A stretch of DNA of 64,000 nucleotides from Rhodanobacter sp. PCA2 (GCF_013620825.1 NZ_NJIC01000009.1:743-64742), one strand, 5' to 3'. Positions 8,329 to 17,355 are shown, numbered from the stretch's first letter. The notes: a model not told the origin generated them from the sequence alone. Made by a program: numbers and translations.

Positions 8329-8721
8329 ATGGAGTTCGTCCTCTACATCCTCGAGTGCGCGGACGGCAGTTTCTACATCGGCCATACGGACAATCTGGAC
8401 AAGCGGATGGAGCAGCACAAGCAGGGCAGTAGCTGTGCGTACACCGCCAGCCGCCGCCCGGTGAAACTGATCCATGCGGAAGGATTTGAAACGCGCTTCG
8501 AAGCCCTGACCATGGAGCGGAAGCTCAAAGGCTGGAGCCGCGCGAAGAAGTTGGCGTACATCGCCGGAGACTGGGGCGCGGTAAGTGCCCTGGCCAAGGG
8601 CAGACACAGGCACGAGCTGGCGCGCGAGGGCGCTTCGACTCCGCTCGCTGCGCGAGCTACGCTCAGCGCGAACGGTGATGTCGCCGGCGCGCGTCAACCC
8701 GATCAGGACAGCGACGCATGA
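8329..8721 (+). CDS. GIY-YIG nuclease superfamily protein (UPF0213-like)
   Basis: This 130-aa protein has the GIY-YIG core at the N terminus: [16 protein letters not shown] gives the two signature strands, [13 protein letters not shown] the helix with the conserved Arg, and [13 protein letters not shown] the metal-binding Glu helix. A CAGGAGG ribosome-binding site (8317-8323) supports the start. The family domain ends near residue 95; the remaining tail is translated from a REP-like element (8633-8675) and runs into the hmgA start (ATGA overlap at 8718). REP elements flank the gene on both sides, so it looks inserted in the tyrosine operon. Its role is unknown; DNA cleavage is inferred from the fold. 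Confidence 0.85.
   Translation: MEFVLYILECADGSFYIGHTDNLDKRMEQHKQGSSCAYTASRRPVKLIHAEGFETRFEALTMERKLKGWSRAKKLAYIAGDWGAVSALAKGRHRHELAREGASTPLAARATLSANGDVAGARQPDQDSDA
8633..8675 (+). repeat. Third REP-like element, inside the 3' end of the GIY-YIG gene
   Basis: It has the same conserved flanks as the upstream pair (CTTCGACTCCG at the left, CTACGCTCAG then CGAACGG at the right) around a different stem, GCTCGC/GCGAGC. It is in the same orientation as the element at 8215. It is read in frame by the nuclease gene and supplies residues [18 protein letters not shown]. Confidence 0.75.
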
Positions 8722-10019
8722 ACTACCAATCCGGCTTCGCCAACGAATTTGCCACCGAAGCGATCCCCGGCGCGTTGCCGGACGGGCAGAACTCGCCGCA
8801 GAGCGCGCCGCTGGGCCTGTATGCCGAGCAGCTGTCGGGCACCGCGTTCACCGCGCCGCGCCACAGCAACCGGCGCAGCTGGCTGTACCGCATCCGCCCG
8901 GCGGCGATGCACCAGCCGTTCGAGGCGATGGCGCCGAGTGCGTTCCACAACCGTTTCGGCGAAGTGCCGACCAGCCCCGACCAGTTGCGCTGGGATCCGC
9001 TGCCGCTGCCGGCCGCGCCCACCGACTTCGTCGACGGCATCGTCACCATGGCCGGCAATGGCGGCGCGGGGGAGCAGTCGGGCATCGGCATCCACGTGTA
9101 TGCGGCGAACCGGTCGATGCAGGGCCGCTACTTCTACGACGCCGACGGCGAGCTGCTGATACTGCCGCAGCAGGGCCGCCTGCGCATCGCCACCGAGCTT
9201 GGCGTGATCGGGCTGGAGCCGCAGGAGATCGCGGTGATCCCGCGCGGCGTGCGCTTCCGCGTGGAGTTGCTGGACGGGACCGCGCGCGGCTACATCGCGG
9301 AGAACTTCGGCGCGCTGCTGCGCCTGCCGGACCTCGGTCCGATCGGCAGCAACGGCCTGGCCAATCCGCGCGACTTCCTCACCCCGGTGGCGGCGTACGA
9401 GGACATCGAGGGCGAGTTCGAGCTGGTGGCGAAGTTCCAGGGTGCGCTGTGGCGCGCGAAGATCGGCCATTCGCCGCTGGACGTGGTGGCATGGCACGGC
9501 AACTACGCGCCGTACAAGTACGACCTGCGCCGCTTCAACACCATAGGCTCGATCAGCTACGACCACCCGGACCCCAGCATCTTCCTGGTGCTGCATTCGC
9601 CCAGCGACACCGCGGGTGTGAGCAACATGGATTTCGCGATCTTCCCGCCGCGCTGGCTGGTGGCGCAGCATACGTTCCGGCCGCCGTGGTTCCACCGCAA
9701 CATCGCCAGCGAGTTCATGGGCCTGATCACCGGCGCCTACGACGCCAAGGCCGAAGGCTTCGTGCCGGGCGGCGCCTCGCTGCACAACTGCATGACCGGC
9801 CACGGCCCGGACGCGGCGACCTACGAGAAGGCCTCCACCCGCGACCTGTCGCAGCCGGACGTGATCGCCGACACCATGGCCTTCATGTTCGAGGCGCGCC
9901 GCGTGCTCCATCCGACCCGGCAGGCGCTGGAGTCGAAGGAGCTGCAGCGCAACTACCACGAATGCTGGCAGGGGCTGCAGAAGCATTTCACCGGCAACAA
10001 GGAGCCTGCCGGACTTTGA
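8718..10019 (+). CDS. hmgA: Homogentisate 1,2-dioxygenase
   Basis: This 433-aa iron enzyme opens the homogentisate ring to maleylacetoacetate and has the normal bacterial length. It starts with the family-typical [14 protein letters not shown]. The C-terminal cupin holds the metal-ligand region around [16 protein letters not shown] and the [12 protein letters not shown] motif. The ATG overlaps the stop of the nuclease gene by four bases, so its translation may be coupled to that gene. It acts directly on the hpd product. Confidence 0.96.
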   Translation: MNYQSGFANEFATEAIPGALPDGQNSPQSAPLGLYAEQLSGTAFTAPRHSNRRSWLYRIRPAAMHQPFEAMAPSAFHNRFGEVPTSPDQLRWDPLPLPAAPTDFVDGIVTMAGNGGAGEQSGIGIHVYAANRSMQGRYFYDADGELLILPQQGRLRIATELGVIGLEPQEIAVIPRGVRFRVELLDGTARGYIAENFGALLRLPDLGPIGSNGLANPRDFLTPVAAYEDIEGEFELVAKFQGALWRAKIGHSPLDVVAWHGNYAPYKYDLRRFNTIGSISYDHPDPSIFLVLHSPSDTAGVSNMDFAIFPPRWLVAQHTFRPPWFHRNIASEFMGLITGAYDAKAEGFVPGGASLHNCMTGHGPDAATYEKASTRDLSQPDVIADTMAFMFEARRVLHPTRQALESKELQRNYHECWQGLQKHFTGNKEPAGL

Positions 10020-10069
10020 TTGGCCGGTCTGCGAATCCGGCTGTGTGGTCCATATTTCCGCCATTTCTT

Positions 10070-10092
10070 GCCCCATAGAACCACTATGGGGC
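10070..10092 (+). terminator. Intercistronic hairpin between hmgA and fahA
   Basis: A perfect 9-bp stem GCCCCATAG / CTATGGGGC encloses the loop AACCA, 50 bases after hmgA. The sequence after it (GGCGAATTG) lacks a T run, so it is more likely a partial terminator or RNA-stabilising element than a complete one. It could lower fahA expression relative to hmgA. Confidence 0.5.
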
Positions 10093-10231
10093 GGCGAATT
10101 GTCGAAAATCTGTCCTCACACAGCCTGATCCTCGCCTCGACCATCAAAGCCCGACAGGCTCCTGGGCACCGGGCACCACATCAACCGAGAATGAAGGGAT
10201 ACGCGCCATCGCGCGGTCCGTGGAGCGATCG

Positions 10232-11218
10232 ATGAAACTGGGTTCCCTGAAGGAAGGCGGCCGCGACGGCACGCTGGTCGTGGTCAGCCGAGACCTGAAG
10301 CACGCGGTGAAGGCCACCGGCATCGCCGCCACCCTGCAGGCCGCGCTGGACGACTGGGCGAACGTGGCGCCGCGCCTCAATGCGCTGTCCGCCGACCTCG
10401 ACGCAGGCCACGCGGCGGGCGCGTTCGCGCTGGACATGACTGCGCTGGCCTCGCCGTTGCCGCGCGCCTACGAGTTCGTGGACGGCAGCGCTTACCTGCC
10501 GCACGTGGAGCGCGTGCGCAAGGCGCGCGGCGCCGAGGTGCCGGCCTCGTTCTACACCGACCCGCTGATGTACCAGGCCACCAGCGCCGGCTTCCTGGGT
10601 CCGCGCGATCCGGTGGTGGTGCCCAGCGAGGATTACGGCATCGACCTGGAAGCCGAGGTCGTGGTGGTCACCGACGACGTGCCGATGGCGGCCACGCCGG
10701 CCGAAGCGGCGGAACACATCCAGCTCGTCGGCCTGGTCAACGACGTCTCGCTGCGCGGGCTGATTCCCGGCGAACTGGCCAAGGGCTTCGGCTTCCTGCA
10801 GTCCAAGCCGCGCTCGGCGCTGTCGCCGGTGCTGGTGACGCCGGACGAGCTGGGCGACGCCTGGCAGGGCGACAAGCTGCACCTGCCGATGCGCACCTGG
10901 CTCAACGGCCAGTGGTTCGGCGCGGCCGAATGCGGCGTGGACATGCAGTTCAGCTTCGCCGAACTGGTGGCGCACGCGGCGAAGACGCGGCCGCTCACCG
11001 CCGGCACCATCGTCGGCTCCGGCACCATCGCCAACGAGGACACCGGCAAGGGTGCTTCGTGCCTTGCCGAGCAGCGCACGGTGGAGACGCTGCGCGACGG
11101 CAAGCCCGGCACGCCGTTCCTGAAGTACGGCGACACGCTGCGCATCGAGGTCACCGACGCGCACGGCGCGTCGATCTTCGGCGCGATCGAGCAGCGCATC
11201 GCGCCGCTGGTGCGCTGA
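10232..11218 (+). CDS. fahA: Fumarylacetoacetate hydrolase family protein
   Basis: This 328-aa enzyme is expected to cleave fumarylacetoacetate to fumarate and acetoacetate at the end of the tyrosine route. The metal-site acidic residues are in GIDLEAEVVVV (residues about 138-148), followed by DVSLRGLIPGELAKGFGFLQSK and the GTIANEDTGKGAS loop. The ATG at 10232 has GGAG seven bases upstream. It is of the shorter bacterial FAH type, not the roughly 420-aa eukaryotic form. No maleylacetoacetate isomerase gene is in the window, so that step is encoded elsewhere or is glutathione-independent. Confidence 0.9.
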   Translation: MKLGSLKEGGRDGTLVVVSRDLKHAVKATGIAATLQAALDDWANVAPRLNALSADLDAGHAAGAFALDMTALASPLPRAYEFVDGSAYLPHVERVRKARGAEVPASFYTDPLMYQATSAGFLGPRDPVVVPSEDYGIDLEAEVVVVTDDVPMAATPAEAAEHIQLVGLVNDVSLRGLIPGELAKGFGFLQSKPRSALSPVLVTPDELGDAWQGDKLHLPMRTWLNGQWFGAAECGVDMQFSFAELVAHAAKTRPLTAGTIVGSGTIANEDTGKGASCLAEQRTVETLRDGKPGTPFLKYGDTLRIEVTDAHGASIFGAIEQRIAPLVR

Positions 11219-11289
11219 ACGTCATCGGCGGTCAGGGAAGGTCTGTCGATCGACTGCCTGCTCGTCCTTCCTGCGCAGGCAGGAGGCGC

Positions 11290-11440
11290 TTCACGACAGC
11301 GAGGCCGGTCATCCGGCGCCGTCGTGTTCCGTGGCTGCAGGCACTGGATGACTCGCTGCGCTCGCTCCTTCGGGGCCGCCCTGCGGGCATCCTGCGCGCT
11401 TTGCGCTGGTCCGGCCTTCGCCGGGATGACGAGCAGGATC
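11290..11440. repeat. Decayed palindromic intergenic repeat
   Basis: The stretch between fahA and the globin gene carries several short inverted repeats (CTCGCTGCGCTCGC, GGGGCCGCCCTGCGGGC, CCGGCCTTCGCCGG followed by GATGACGAG). It resembles dispersed noncoding repeats common in GC-rich proteobacteria. No open frame with family similarity is seen. Confidence 0.45.
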
Positions 11441-11449
11441 AGGCCGTGC

Positions 11450-11854
11450 TCAGTAGTGGCCGGCGAAGAACGTCGTGGTGGCGTTCATCGCCTGGCGCCA
11501 GCGCGCGCCCAGCGCGGGCGTGTATTGCGGGTCGTGTTCGGCCACCGCGGTCAGCAGGCTTTCCACCCAGTACGGATAGAGTTCCGGCGGTACCGGCGCA
11601 TGGCCGGCGTGCGAATGCACCTTCGCCATGTCGACCATGGTGTGCTCGGCCAGCCGGCTGCCTGCGGCATGCGAGATGGCCGAGCTGATGCCGCGCCGCA
11701 GTGCCAGGTGCTGCTTGCCGAAATCCGTCCTGGCGAACATCGGCGCGATGTCCGGATGGCTCGCCATGAAGATGTCGTAGAAGTGCGCGATGAATTGCCC
11801 GTTGCGCAGGCAGCGGCCGAAACTGGCTTGCAGGTCGTCGTAGTTCTCGGCCAT
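11450..11854 (-). CDS. Single-domain globin
   Basis: This 134-aa haem protein is predicted cytoplasmic. The globin fold is recognisable from IAHFYDIFMASHPDIAPMF (helices B-C) through LALRRGISSAI to the proximal-histidine region KVHSHAGHAPVPPELYPYWVESLL and the C-terminal helix with FFAGHY. It is of the bacterial single-domain type related to the globin part of flavohaemoglobins, with no reductase domain. The ATG has AGGGA upstream. It is transcribed alone, convergent with fahA and divergent from the VOC gene. Roles in oxygen, NO or redox sensing are possible but not shown. Confidence 0.82.
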   Translation of the reverse strand: MAENYDDLQASFGRCLRNGQFIAHFYDIFMASHPDIAPMFARTDFGKQHLALRRGISSAISHAAGSRLAEHTMVDMAKVHSHAGHAPVPPELYPYWVESLLTAVAEHDPQYTPALGARWRQAMNATTTFFAGHY

Positions 11855-12106
11855 GGGTCCCTGTTCCCTGGTGCGAATTGCGGCTCGCAGTCTAGTCGGC
11901 GCTCCAGCAGCGAACGATGGGGCGCGACGTCGCAGCGTCGGCGGCCGTGCTGATCGAACGGCGCGTATCCCAGGGGCCGCATCGCGGCAAGCGCCAGGCG
12001 TGGATCGTGCTGCCTGCTGTTTGCCGGCTCGCTCATCGCGGCACGAGGGATGCGCCGGCTTGCCTGCCGGCGCACACTGGCTTCCCCGTTTGCCGCGAGG
12101 TGTCCC

Positions 12107-12490
12107 ATGCATCACAGCCGCTTGTGCGCCTTGGTACTGGACTGCAAGGTCGACGACCTGGGCGATGCCGCGAGATTCTGGAGCGCGGCGCTGGGCAAGC
12201 CGATTGCCGCGCTCGACCAGGATGGCGACGGCCGCTACGCCGAATTGCGCACCGCCACCGACGAGCCGCTGATCCTGCTGCAGAAGGTCGACCACGAGAG
12301 CCGCGTGCACCTGGACGTCGAGACCGACGACATCGAAGCCGAGGCCGCACGGCTGGAGCAGCTGGGTGCGAAGCGCATCGCCTTCGTGCGCCAGCGCTGG
12401 TGGGTGATGGAGGCGCCCAGCGGGCAGCGTTTCTGTGTCGTGCGCAAACAGCGCGACGAATTCGGCCCGCACCTCAATCGCTGGGATTGA
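12107..12490 (+). CDS. VOC (glyoxalase/bleomycin-resistance fold) family protein
   Basis: This 127-aa protein has a beta-alpha-beta-beta-beta module at each end: LCALVLDCKVDDLGDAARFWSAALG first, then SRVHLDVETDDIEAEAARLEQLGA and WWVMEAPSGQRFCVV. This is the layout of the DUF of glyoxalase-like 6 type proteins, which bind a metal or small ligand. A GAGG ribosome-binding site precedes the ATG. It is divergent from the globin gene by about 250 bases in which no gene is seen. No substrate can be proposed. Confidence 0.82.
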   Translation: MHHSRLCALVLDCKVDDLGDAARFWSAALGKPIAALDQDGDGRYAELRTATDEPLILLQKVDHESRVHLDVETDDIEAEAARLEQLGAKRIAFVRQRWWVMEAPSGQRFCVVRKQRDEFGPHLNRWD

Positions 12491-12508
12491 TGCCGCGGCG
12501 TCCGCGAT

Positions 12509-12835
12509 TCAGCCGCGGCGCCGCCACAGCCGCGCGCGCAGCGGCAAGGCCAGCACCAGCACGGCGGCGAACGCGCCGTAGCCGCACAGCGCCGGCAATA
12601 CCTGTTGCCAGATCGCGCCGCTCGCGCGCCGGCCGGTTTCGTCGGGCACGGGCAGTTGCACTGCATCGAAGCCGAGCAGGCCGGCCCAGATCGCTGCGCC
12701 GAAGGCCAGCAGCAGCGCCAGCGCATCGAACAGGCGTCGCGCCGGCGTGCGCGTCAGCGACTTCGGATAGTTCGCATAGGCCCAGCCGAGGATCAGCAGC
12801 CAGGGCGCGAGCAGCAGCAGGGCGAGATAGCGCAT
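12509..12835 (-). CDS. Small membrane protein downstream of trpS
   Basis: This 108-aa protein has three hydrophobic segments: residues about 2-22 (RYLALLLLAPWLLILGWAY), 40-58 (FDALALLLAFGAAIWAGLL) and 82-102 (PALCGYGAFAAVLVLALPL). It ends in a basic tail (RARLWRRRG), which fits an inner-membrane protein. It lies 25 bases after trpS on the same strand and is probably co-transcribed. The sequence matches no family that I can name; small Xanthomonadaceae membrane proteins occupy this position in relatives. Confidence 0.7.
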   Translation of the reverse strand: MRYLALLLLAPWLLILGWAYANYPKSLTRTPARRLFDALALLLAFGAAIWAGLLGFDAVQLPVPDETGRRASGAIWQQVLPALCGYGAFAAVLVLALPLRARLWRRRG

Positions 12836-12860
12836 CGGTAGCGGCTCCGGCGGAGTGGCC

Positions 12861-14207
12861 TCAGTCCTGCGCGGCCAGCTGTTCCAGCGCTTCGCGCAGG
12901 CGGCCCAGCAGTTCGTCGCCGGCCTGCGGGGTGCGCGCCACGGCCTCGCCGTCCAGTTCCAGCAGCAGCGCATCGCCGTCCTCGCGCAGCACCGCGGCCT
13001 GGCCCAACTGGCGCACGCGCTGCTGCAGCGCGCCCGCCGCCTTGGGATCGGCGAACGGCATCGACAGCAGCAGTTCCTCGCCGTCGGCGGACAGCAGGCG
13101 GAAGCGGAAGCCGGCGTCGCCGTCGCGGAAGCTGGCGAAGCGCGGCCCCTTGCCGGCCTTCGCGGCAGTCGGTTTCGTCGCCTTGGCGGCGGCCGTCGCG
13201 CCCATCGCGCGCAGGCCGATCGCGTCGCGGATCGCCGCGAGCTTGGGCGTGGCGATGGCACGCGCCTTGGCCGCACCTTCGCGCAGGGTTTCCTCGATCT
13301 CGCCGGGCTTGGCGATCAGCGTCTCGTAGCGTTCGCGCATCGGCGCCACGTCGGCCTCGATGCGCTCGAACAGGCGCTGCTTGGCCTCGCCCCAGCCGAT
13401 GCCGTCGACCAGCGACTGGCGGAACGCCGCGCTTTCCGTCGCGTCGGCGAAGGCGCGGAAGATCGTGTACAGCGAGGAGCTGTCCGGGTCCTTGGGCTCG
13501 CCCGGCGCGCGCGAGTCGGTGACGATGCGCATGATCGCCTCGCGCAGCGCCTTCGCGCCGCCGGCGAACAGCGGGATGGTGTTGTCGTAGCTCTTGGACA
13601 TCTTGCGGCCGTCCAGGCCCGGCAGCGTGGCCACCTGTTCCTCGATCACCACCTCGGGCAGTACGAAGAAGTCGCGGCCATGGATGTGGTTGAAGCGCTG
13701 CGCGATGTCGCGCGCCATCTCCAGGTGCTGGATCTGGTCGCGGCCCACCGGCACCTGGTGCGCGTCGAAGGCGAGGATGTCGGCGGCCATCAGCACCGGG
13801 TACATGTACAGGCCGGCGGTGATGCCGGCGTCCGGGTCCTCGCCGCCTTCGGCGTTCTTGTCCACCGCGGCCTTGTAGGCGTGCGCGCGGTTGAGCAGGC
13901 CCTTGGCGGTGACGCAGGTGAGGAACCAGGTGAGCTCGGGAATCTCGGGGATGTCCGACTGCCGGTAGAACGTGACGCGCGCCGGATCGAGGCCCGCGGC
14001 CAGCCAGGTCGCCGCGATCTCCAGCCGCGAACGCTCGATGCGCGCGGCGTCGTCGCTCTTGATCAGCGCGTGGTAGTCGGCGAGGAAGAAGAACGCATCC
14101 ACGTCCGCACGACGGCTGGCGGCGATGGCGGGGCGGATCGCGCCCACGTAGTTGCCAAGGTGCGGGGTGCCGGTGGTGGTGATGCCGGTGAGGACTCGGG
14201 TCTGCAT
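12861..14207 (-). CDS. trpS: Tryptophanyl-tRNA synthetase with C-terminal extension
   Basis: This class I synthetase charges tRNA-Trp. The HIGH-type motif is GTPHLGNY near residue 13 and the KMSKS loop is [10 protein letters not shown] near residue 205. It has 448 aa where most bacterial enzymes have about 330. After the catalytic and anticodon domains a linker rich in Ala, Lys and Thr (about 335-352) leads to an extra domain of about 95 residues, whose [19 protein letters not shown] resembles DUF1508/YegP modules. Such extended forms occur in Xanthomonadales. It lies 28 bases from the arginase stop. Confidence 0.95.
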   Translation of the reverse strand: MQTRVLTGITTTGTPHLGNYVGAIRPAIAASRRADVDAFFFLADYHALIKSDDAARIERSRLEIAATWLAAGLDPARVTFYRQSDIPEIPELTWFLTCVTAKGLLNRAHAYKAAVDKNAEGGEDPDAGITAGLYMYPVLMAADILAFDAHQVPVGRDQIQHLEMARDIAQRFNHIHGRDFFVLPEVVIEEQVATLPGLDGRKMSKSYDNTIPLFAGGAKALREAIMRIVTDSRAPGEPKDPDSSSLYTIFRAFADATESAAFRQSLVDGIGWGEAKQRLFERIEADVAPMRERYETLIAKPGEIEETLREGAAKARAIATPKLAAIRDAIGLRAMGATAAAKATKPTAAKAGKGPRFASFRDGDAGFRFRLLSADGEELLLSMPFADPKAAGALQQRVRQLGQAAVLREDGDALLLELDGEAVARTPQAGDELLGRLREALEQLAAQD

Positions 14208-14235
14208 GTCGTGAGCTTGTGTGATGGTGCGCGGA

Positions 14236-15150
14236 TCAGCGCAGCAGGGTGGATTTGCCGAACAGGCTTTCGACCAGGTCCACCGCCAGCTTCGCGGTCT
14301 GGTTGCGCTTGTCGAACGCGGGGTTCAGCTCGACGATGTCGAGCGAGCCCAGCTTGCCGCTGTCGGCGATCATTTCCATGCACAGCTGCGCCTCGCGGTA
14401 GTTCGGGCCGCCGCGCACCGTGGTGCCCACGCCGGGGGCGATGGCCGGGTCGAGGAAGTCCACGTCGAAGCTCACGTGCAGGTGGGTGTCGCCGTCCATG
14501 CCGGCCAGCGCCGCCTCCATCGCTCCCCGCATGCCGCCCTCGTCGATGCGGCGCATGTCGTACACCGCCATCTGCGCCTCGCGCAGCAGCCGCTTCTCGC
14601 CCGCGTCCACCGAGCGTATGCCGATCTGGCGGAACACCTCGGGCGGGGTCGCCGGCACCTGGCCGCCGATCTCCACCAGCTCGGCCGGTCCGTTGCCGCA
14701 CAGGCAGGCCACCGGCATGCCGTGGATGTTGCCCGAGGGCGTGATGCCGGCAGTGTTGAAATCGGCGTGCGCGTCCAGCCACAGCACGCGCAGCTTCCGG
14801 TTCTGTTCGCGGCAATGGCGCGCCACCGCGCTGATCGAGCCGATCGCCAGGCAGTGGTCGCCGCCCAGCATCAGCGGCAGGTTGCCCTGCGCCAGTTCGT
14901 CGTGGATCGCCGCATGCACCGCCTGGTTCCACGCCGTCACTTCGGCGAGGTGGCGATAGCCGTTCACCGGCGGCAGCCACGGATTGTGCGGACCGTGCAG
15001 GTTGCCGCGGTCGACCACGTCGAGCCCGCGCGCACGCAGCTTCTCGGCGATCTGCGCCACGCGCAGCGCCTCCGGCCCCATCGAGGCGCCGCGATGCCCT
15101 GCGCCGATGTCGGTGGGCGCCCCCACCAGTGCGATCGTCTGCTTGCTCAT
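14236..15150 (-). CDS. rocF: Arginase
   Basis: This 304-aa binuclear manganese hydrolase converts L-arginine to ornithine and urea. All metal motifs are present: [10 protein letters not shown] (about residue 100), LDAHADFNT (about 127) and [17 protein letters not shown] (about 230), with the substrate loop GNIHGMPVA between the second and third. The ATG at 15150 fits the family start ([11 protein letters not shown]), with AGGCAAG upstream. It is followed closely by trpS on the same strand and may share its transcript. The close ureohydrolase agmatinase is less likely given the loop pattern. Confidence 0.93.
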   Translation of the reverse strand: MSKQTIALVGAPTDIGAGHRGASMGPEALRVAQIAEKLRARGLDVVDRGNLHGPHNPWLPPVNGYRHLAEVTAWNQAVHAAIHDELAQGNLPLMLGGDHCLAIGSISAVARHCREQNRKLRVLWLDAHADFNTAGITPSGNIHGMPVACLCGNGPAELVEIGGQVPATPPEVFRQIGIRSVDAGEKRLLREAQMAVYDMRRIDEGGMRGAMEAALAGMDGDTHLHVSFDVDFLDPAIAPGVGTTVRGGPNYREAQLCMEMIADSGKLGSLDIVELNPAFDKRNQTAKLAVDLVESLFGKSTLLR

Positions 15151-15350
15151 CTTGCCTGTGTCCACGTGGTTGTCCTGCAGCAGCCAAGTGTAGCGGGTGT
15201 CGTCGTGGTCACGGCCGGGGACAGAGGGTAGGAGGCCGCACGCAGGCACGGTCGCGCCTTGCCAGGGATCATGGGATTCCGTTGATTCGGTCCAGCCGCC
15301 CGGCAACCTGACGCCAGCCGGGAACCATCGGCAGGCCGCCGCGGTTCCGC
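15151..15350. other. Intergenic region upstream of arginase
   Basis: Between the arginase start and the tandem repeats I see no gene with family similarity or convincing ribosome-binding site. It must hold the promoter for rocF-trpS, but no clear -35/-10 pair stands out. Confidence 0.5.
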
Positions 15351-15428
15351 TTTTGAAGTGTCTGCCTGGAGGGAAGTTTTGAAGTGTCCGCCTGGAGGGG
15401 AGTTTTGAAGCGTCCGCCTGGTGGGAGG
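15351..15428. repeat. Three tandem copies of a 26-base unit
   Basis: Units at 15351-15376, 15377-15402 and 15403-15428 each begin TTTTGAAG and contain GTCYGCCTGG followed by a G-rich end. Copies 1 and 2 differ at two positions; copies 2 and 3 differ at four. The unit length is not a multiple of three, so a peptide repeat is unlikely. The block lies between arginase and the tRNA-Phe terminator. Confidence 0.9.
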
Positions 15429-15439
15429 GCTTGCGGCAC

Positions 15440-15473
15440 AAAAAAACATGGCTCGCCACGATGGCGAGCCATG
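15440..15473 (-). terminator. Intrinsic terminator of tRNA-Phe
   Basis: An 11-bp perfect stem (CATGGCTCGCC, 15447-15457, paired with 15463-15473, loop of five) is followed on the minus strand by seven T (15446-15440). It starts 14 bases beyond the tRNA 3' end. This is a textbook rho-independent terminator. Confidence 0.9.
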
Positions 15474-15486
15474 TTCTTGAATTGCG

Positions 15487-15562
15487 TGGTGGCCGGGGAC
15501 GGAATCGAACCGCCGACACGGGGATTTTCAATCCCCTGCTCTACCAACTGAGCTACCCGGCC
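15487..15562 (-). tRNA. tRNA-Phe (anticodon GAA)
   Basis: The 76-base gene folds as a cloverleaf on the minus strand. It starts GGCCGGGTAGCTCAG, has the anticodon stem GGGGATTGAAAATCCCC with GAA in the loop, the T arm GGTTCGATTCC, and an encoded 3' CCA. Its own promoter and terminator flank it. Confidence 0.97.
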
Positions 15563-15584
15563 GGATGAAGCGGTTGAGCCGGGC

Positions 15585-15613
15585 ATTTAAGCGGATGAAG
15601 GCTTGGGCGTCAA
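15585..15613 (-). promoter_or_regulatory. Sigma-70 promoter of tRNA-Phe
   Basis: On the minus strand TTGACG (15613-15608) and TTAAAT (15590-15585) are 17 bases apart. The -10 ends 22 bases before the mature tRNA 5' end, and the discriminator is GC-rich, as expected for a stable-RNA promoter. Confidence 0.8.
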
Positions 15614-15768
15614 GCCCGGGGCGTGTTCGGGAACCGGCATTGGCGTCGCGGCGGCGTGCAGCGGAATCGCTGCGTGAGGCTATCCGCCTGCTGCATGCGA
15701 CCCGGGCAGCCGGCGATGAAAAGGCGCGCGCCGCGCCTGTCGGTGCCGCGGTCTGTTTCGGGCGGGGT

Positions 15769-17355
15769 TCAACCGCGGGCTTGCCTGGCCTGTTTGCCGA
15801 GCACGGCGTTGATCGCCTGGACGAGGTCGTCGCGTCCGTAGGGTTTGGCCAGCCGCACCACGCCGTCGGGGAGGTTGTCGTGGATGTCCGCGAACGCGCT
15901 GGCGAGCACGATGGGCATCCCGGGCCAGCGGCTTTTGACCAGGTTCGTCAGTTGGGCGCCGGTCATGCCCGCCATCACGTGGTCGGTGAGGAGGATGTCC
16001 ACCGCTCCGTCGCGTTCGATGGTGGCAAGCGCCTCTTCCGCCGAAGCCGCCTCCAGGGTGCTGTGCCCCATGCTCTCCAGCGCCGCGCTGGTGGTGGAGC
16101 GCACCAGCGGGTTGTCGTCCACCACCAGGATGCGCTGCGAGCCTGCGCCCGGGGACGGCGCAGGCCGCCTGGCGGGCGCCGGCGACGTAGCGGCGTCCGC
16201 CTGGGCGGAGGCGGTGGGCAGCCACAGTTCGATGCGGGTGCCCGCCCCCTGCGTGCTCCTGATCACCATGCGGCCGCCGGATTGCTCCATCAGGCCGTGC
16301 ACCATCGACAAGCCCAGGCCCGTGCCCCGGTCGACTCCCTTGGTGGTGAAAAACGGATCCGCCGCCTTGGCGAGGGTGTCCGCATCCATGCCGGTGCCGT
16401 CGTCGACCACCGACAGGCACACGTAGTCGCCGGGGGGCAGTTCGGTGGGATGGGCCTGGGCGACCCTCACGTTGCGCGCGGAAAACGTCACGGTGCCGGT
16501 CATCGGCATCGCATCGCGCGCATTCACCGTCAGGTTCATCAAGGCCAGCTCGAGCTGGTTCGCGTCGATCAGGACTTTGTCGGTTTCCTTCGACAGCGTC
16601 ATGATGAGGTGGATGCGCTGGCCCAGCACCCACTGCAGCATGTCGCCCATGCCGTTGACCAGGTCGTAGACGTCGATGACCTCGGTGTGCAGTTCCTGTT
16701 TGCGCGCAAACGCCAGCATGCGCTGGGTCAGCGTCGCGCCGCGCTTGACCGCCGCCTGGGCAAGGCCCACCAGGTTCACCACCTGGTCCGGATCGGCGCT
16801 CTTGAGCCGGATCATGTCCAGCGTGCTTTGCATGACCATCAGCAGGTTGTTGAAATCGTGCGCCACGCCGCCGGTGAGCTGGCCGATCGCTTCGAGCTTC
16901 TGCGCCTGGGACAGCTCCCGGCGCGCCTGTTCCAGCTGCTCGCTGGCGATGCGTTGCGAGGTGACGTCGCGGGTGATCTTGGCGTAGCCGATCACCGTGC
17001 CTTCCTCGTCGGTGATGCAGTCCATGATCACGTGCGCCCAGAAGCGCTGTCCGTCCTTGCGCAGGCGCCAGCCTTCGCCTTCGAAGCGCCCCTCGTTGCG
17101 GGCGATGGACAAGGTCCGGTCCGGCATGCCCGCCGCGCGGTCGTCATCGGTGTAGAACATCCCGAAGTGCTTGCCCAGCACTTCCTCCCTGGCGTGGCCC
17201 TTGAAGCGTTCGGCGCCCGCGTTCCAGCTGATGATGTAGCCGTCGGGGTCCAGCATGTAGATCGCGATGTCCGCGATCGCCTCCACCAGCGAACGGAATT
17301 TCTGCGCGGAAAGGGCATCCAGGGTGTGGGTTTCCATCGTCGAATCGCTGTCCAT
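15769..17355 (-). CDS. PAS-domain hybrid histidine kinase with C-terminal receiver
   Basis: This 528-aa predicted soluble sensor kinase has a PAS domain at about residues 16-140 (YMLDPDGYIISWNAGAERFKG), a phosphoacceptor helix with His166 in GGVAHDFNNLL, an ATP-binding domain with NARDAMP (N box), DDGTGMD and GTGLGLSMVHG, and a receiver at about 407-525 with DD near 413 and phosphoacceptor Asp458 in LLTDHVMAG. There is no membrane segment. AAAGGTG precedes the ATG; an in-frame ATG six codons on is possible. It is a single gene with no adjacent output regulator, so its partner is elsewhere or it works through its own receiver. Confidence 0.92.
   Translation of the reverse strand: MDSDSTMETHTLDALSAQKFRSLVEAIADIAIYMLDPDGYIISWNAGAERFKGHAREEVLGKHFGMFYTDDDRAAGMPDRTLSIARNEGRFEGEGWRLRKDGQRFWAHVIMDCITDEEGTVIGYAKITRDVTSQRIASEQLEQARRELSQAQKLEAIGQLTGGVAHDFNNLLMVMQSTLDMIRLKSADPDQVVNLVGLAQAAVKRGATLTQRMLAFARKQELHTEVIDVYDLVNGMGDMLQWVLGQRIHLIMTLSKETDKVLIDANQLELALMNLTVNARDAMPMTGTVTFSARNVRVAQAHPTELPPGDYVCLSVVDDGTGMDADTLAKAADPFFTTKGVDRGTGLGLSMVHGLMEQSGGRMVIRSTQGAGTRIELWLPTASAQADAATSPAPARRPAPSPGAGSQRILVVDDNPLVRSTTSAALESMGHSTLEAASAEEALATIERDGAVDILLTDHVMAGMTGAQLTNLVKSRWPGMPIVLASAFADIHDNLPDGVVRLAKPYGRDDLVQAINAVLGKQARQARG

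Noticed and set aside
15351-15428. Possible CRISPR array
   Set aside because: Units are directly contiguous with no spacers and there are no cas genes.
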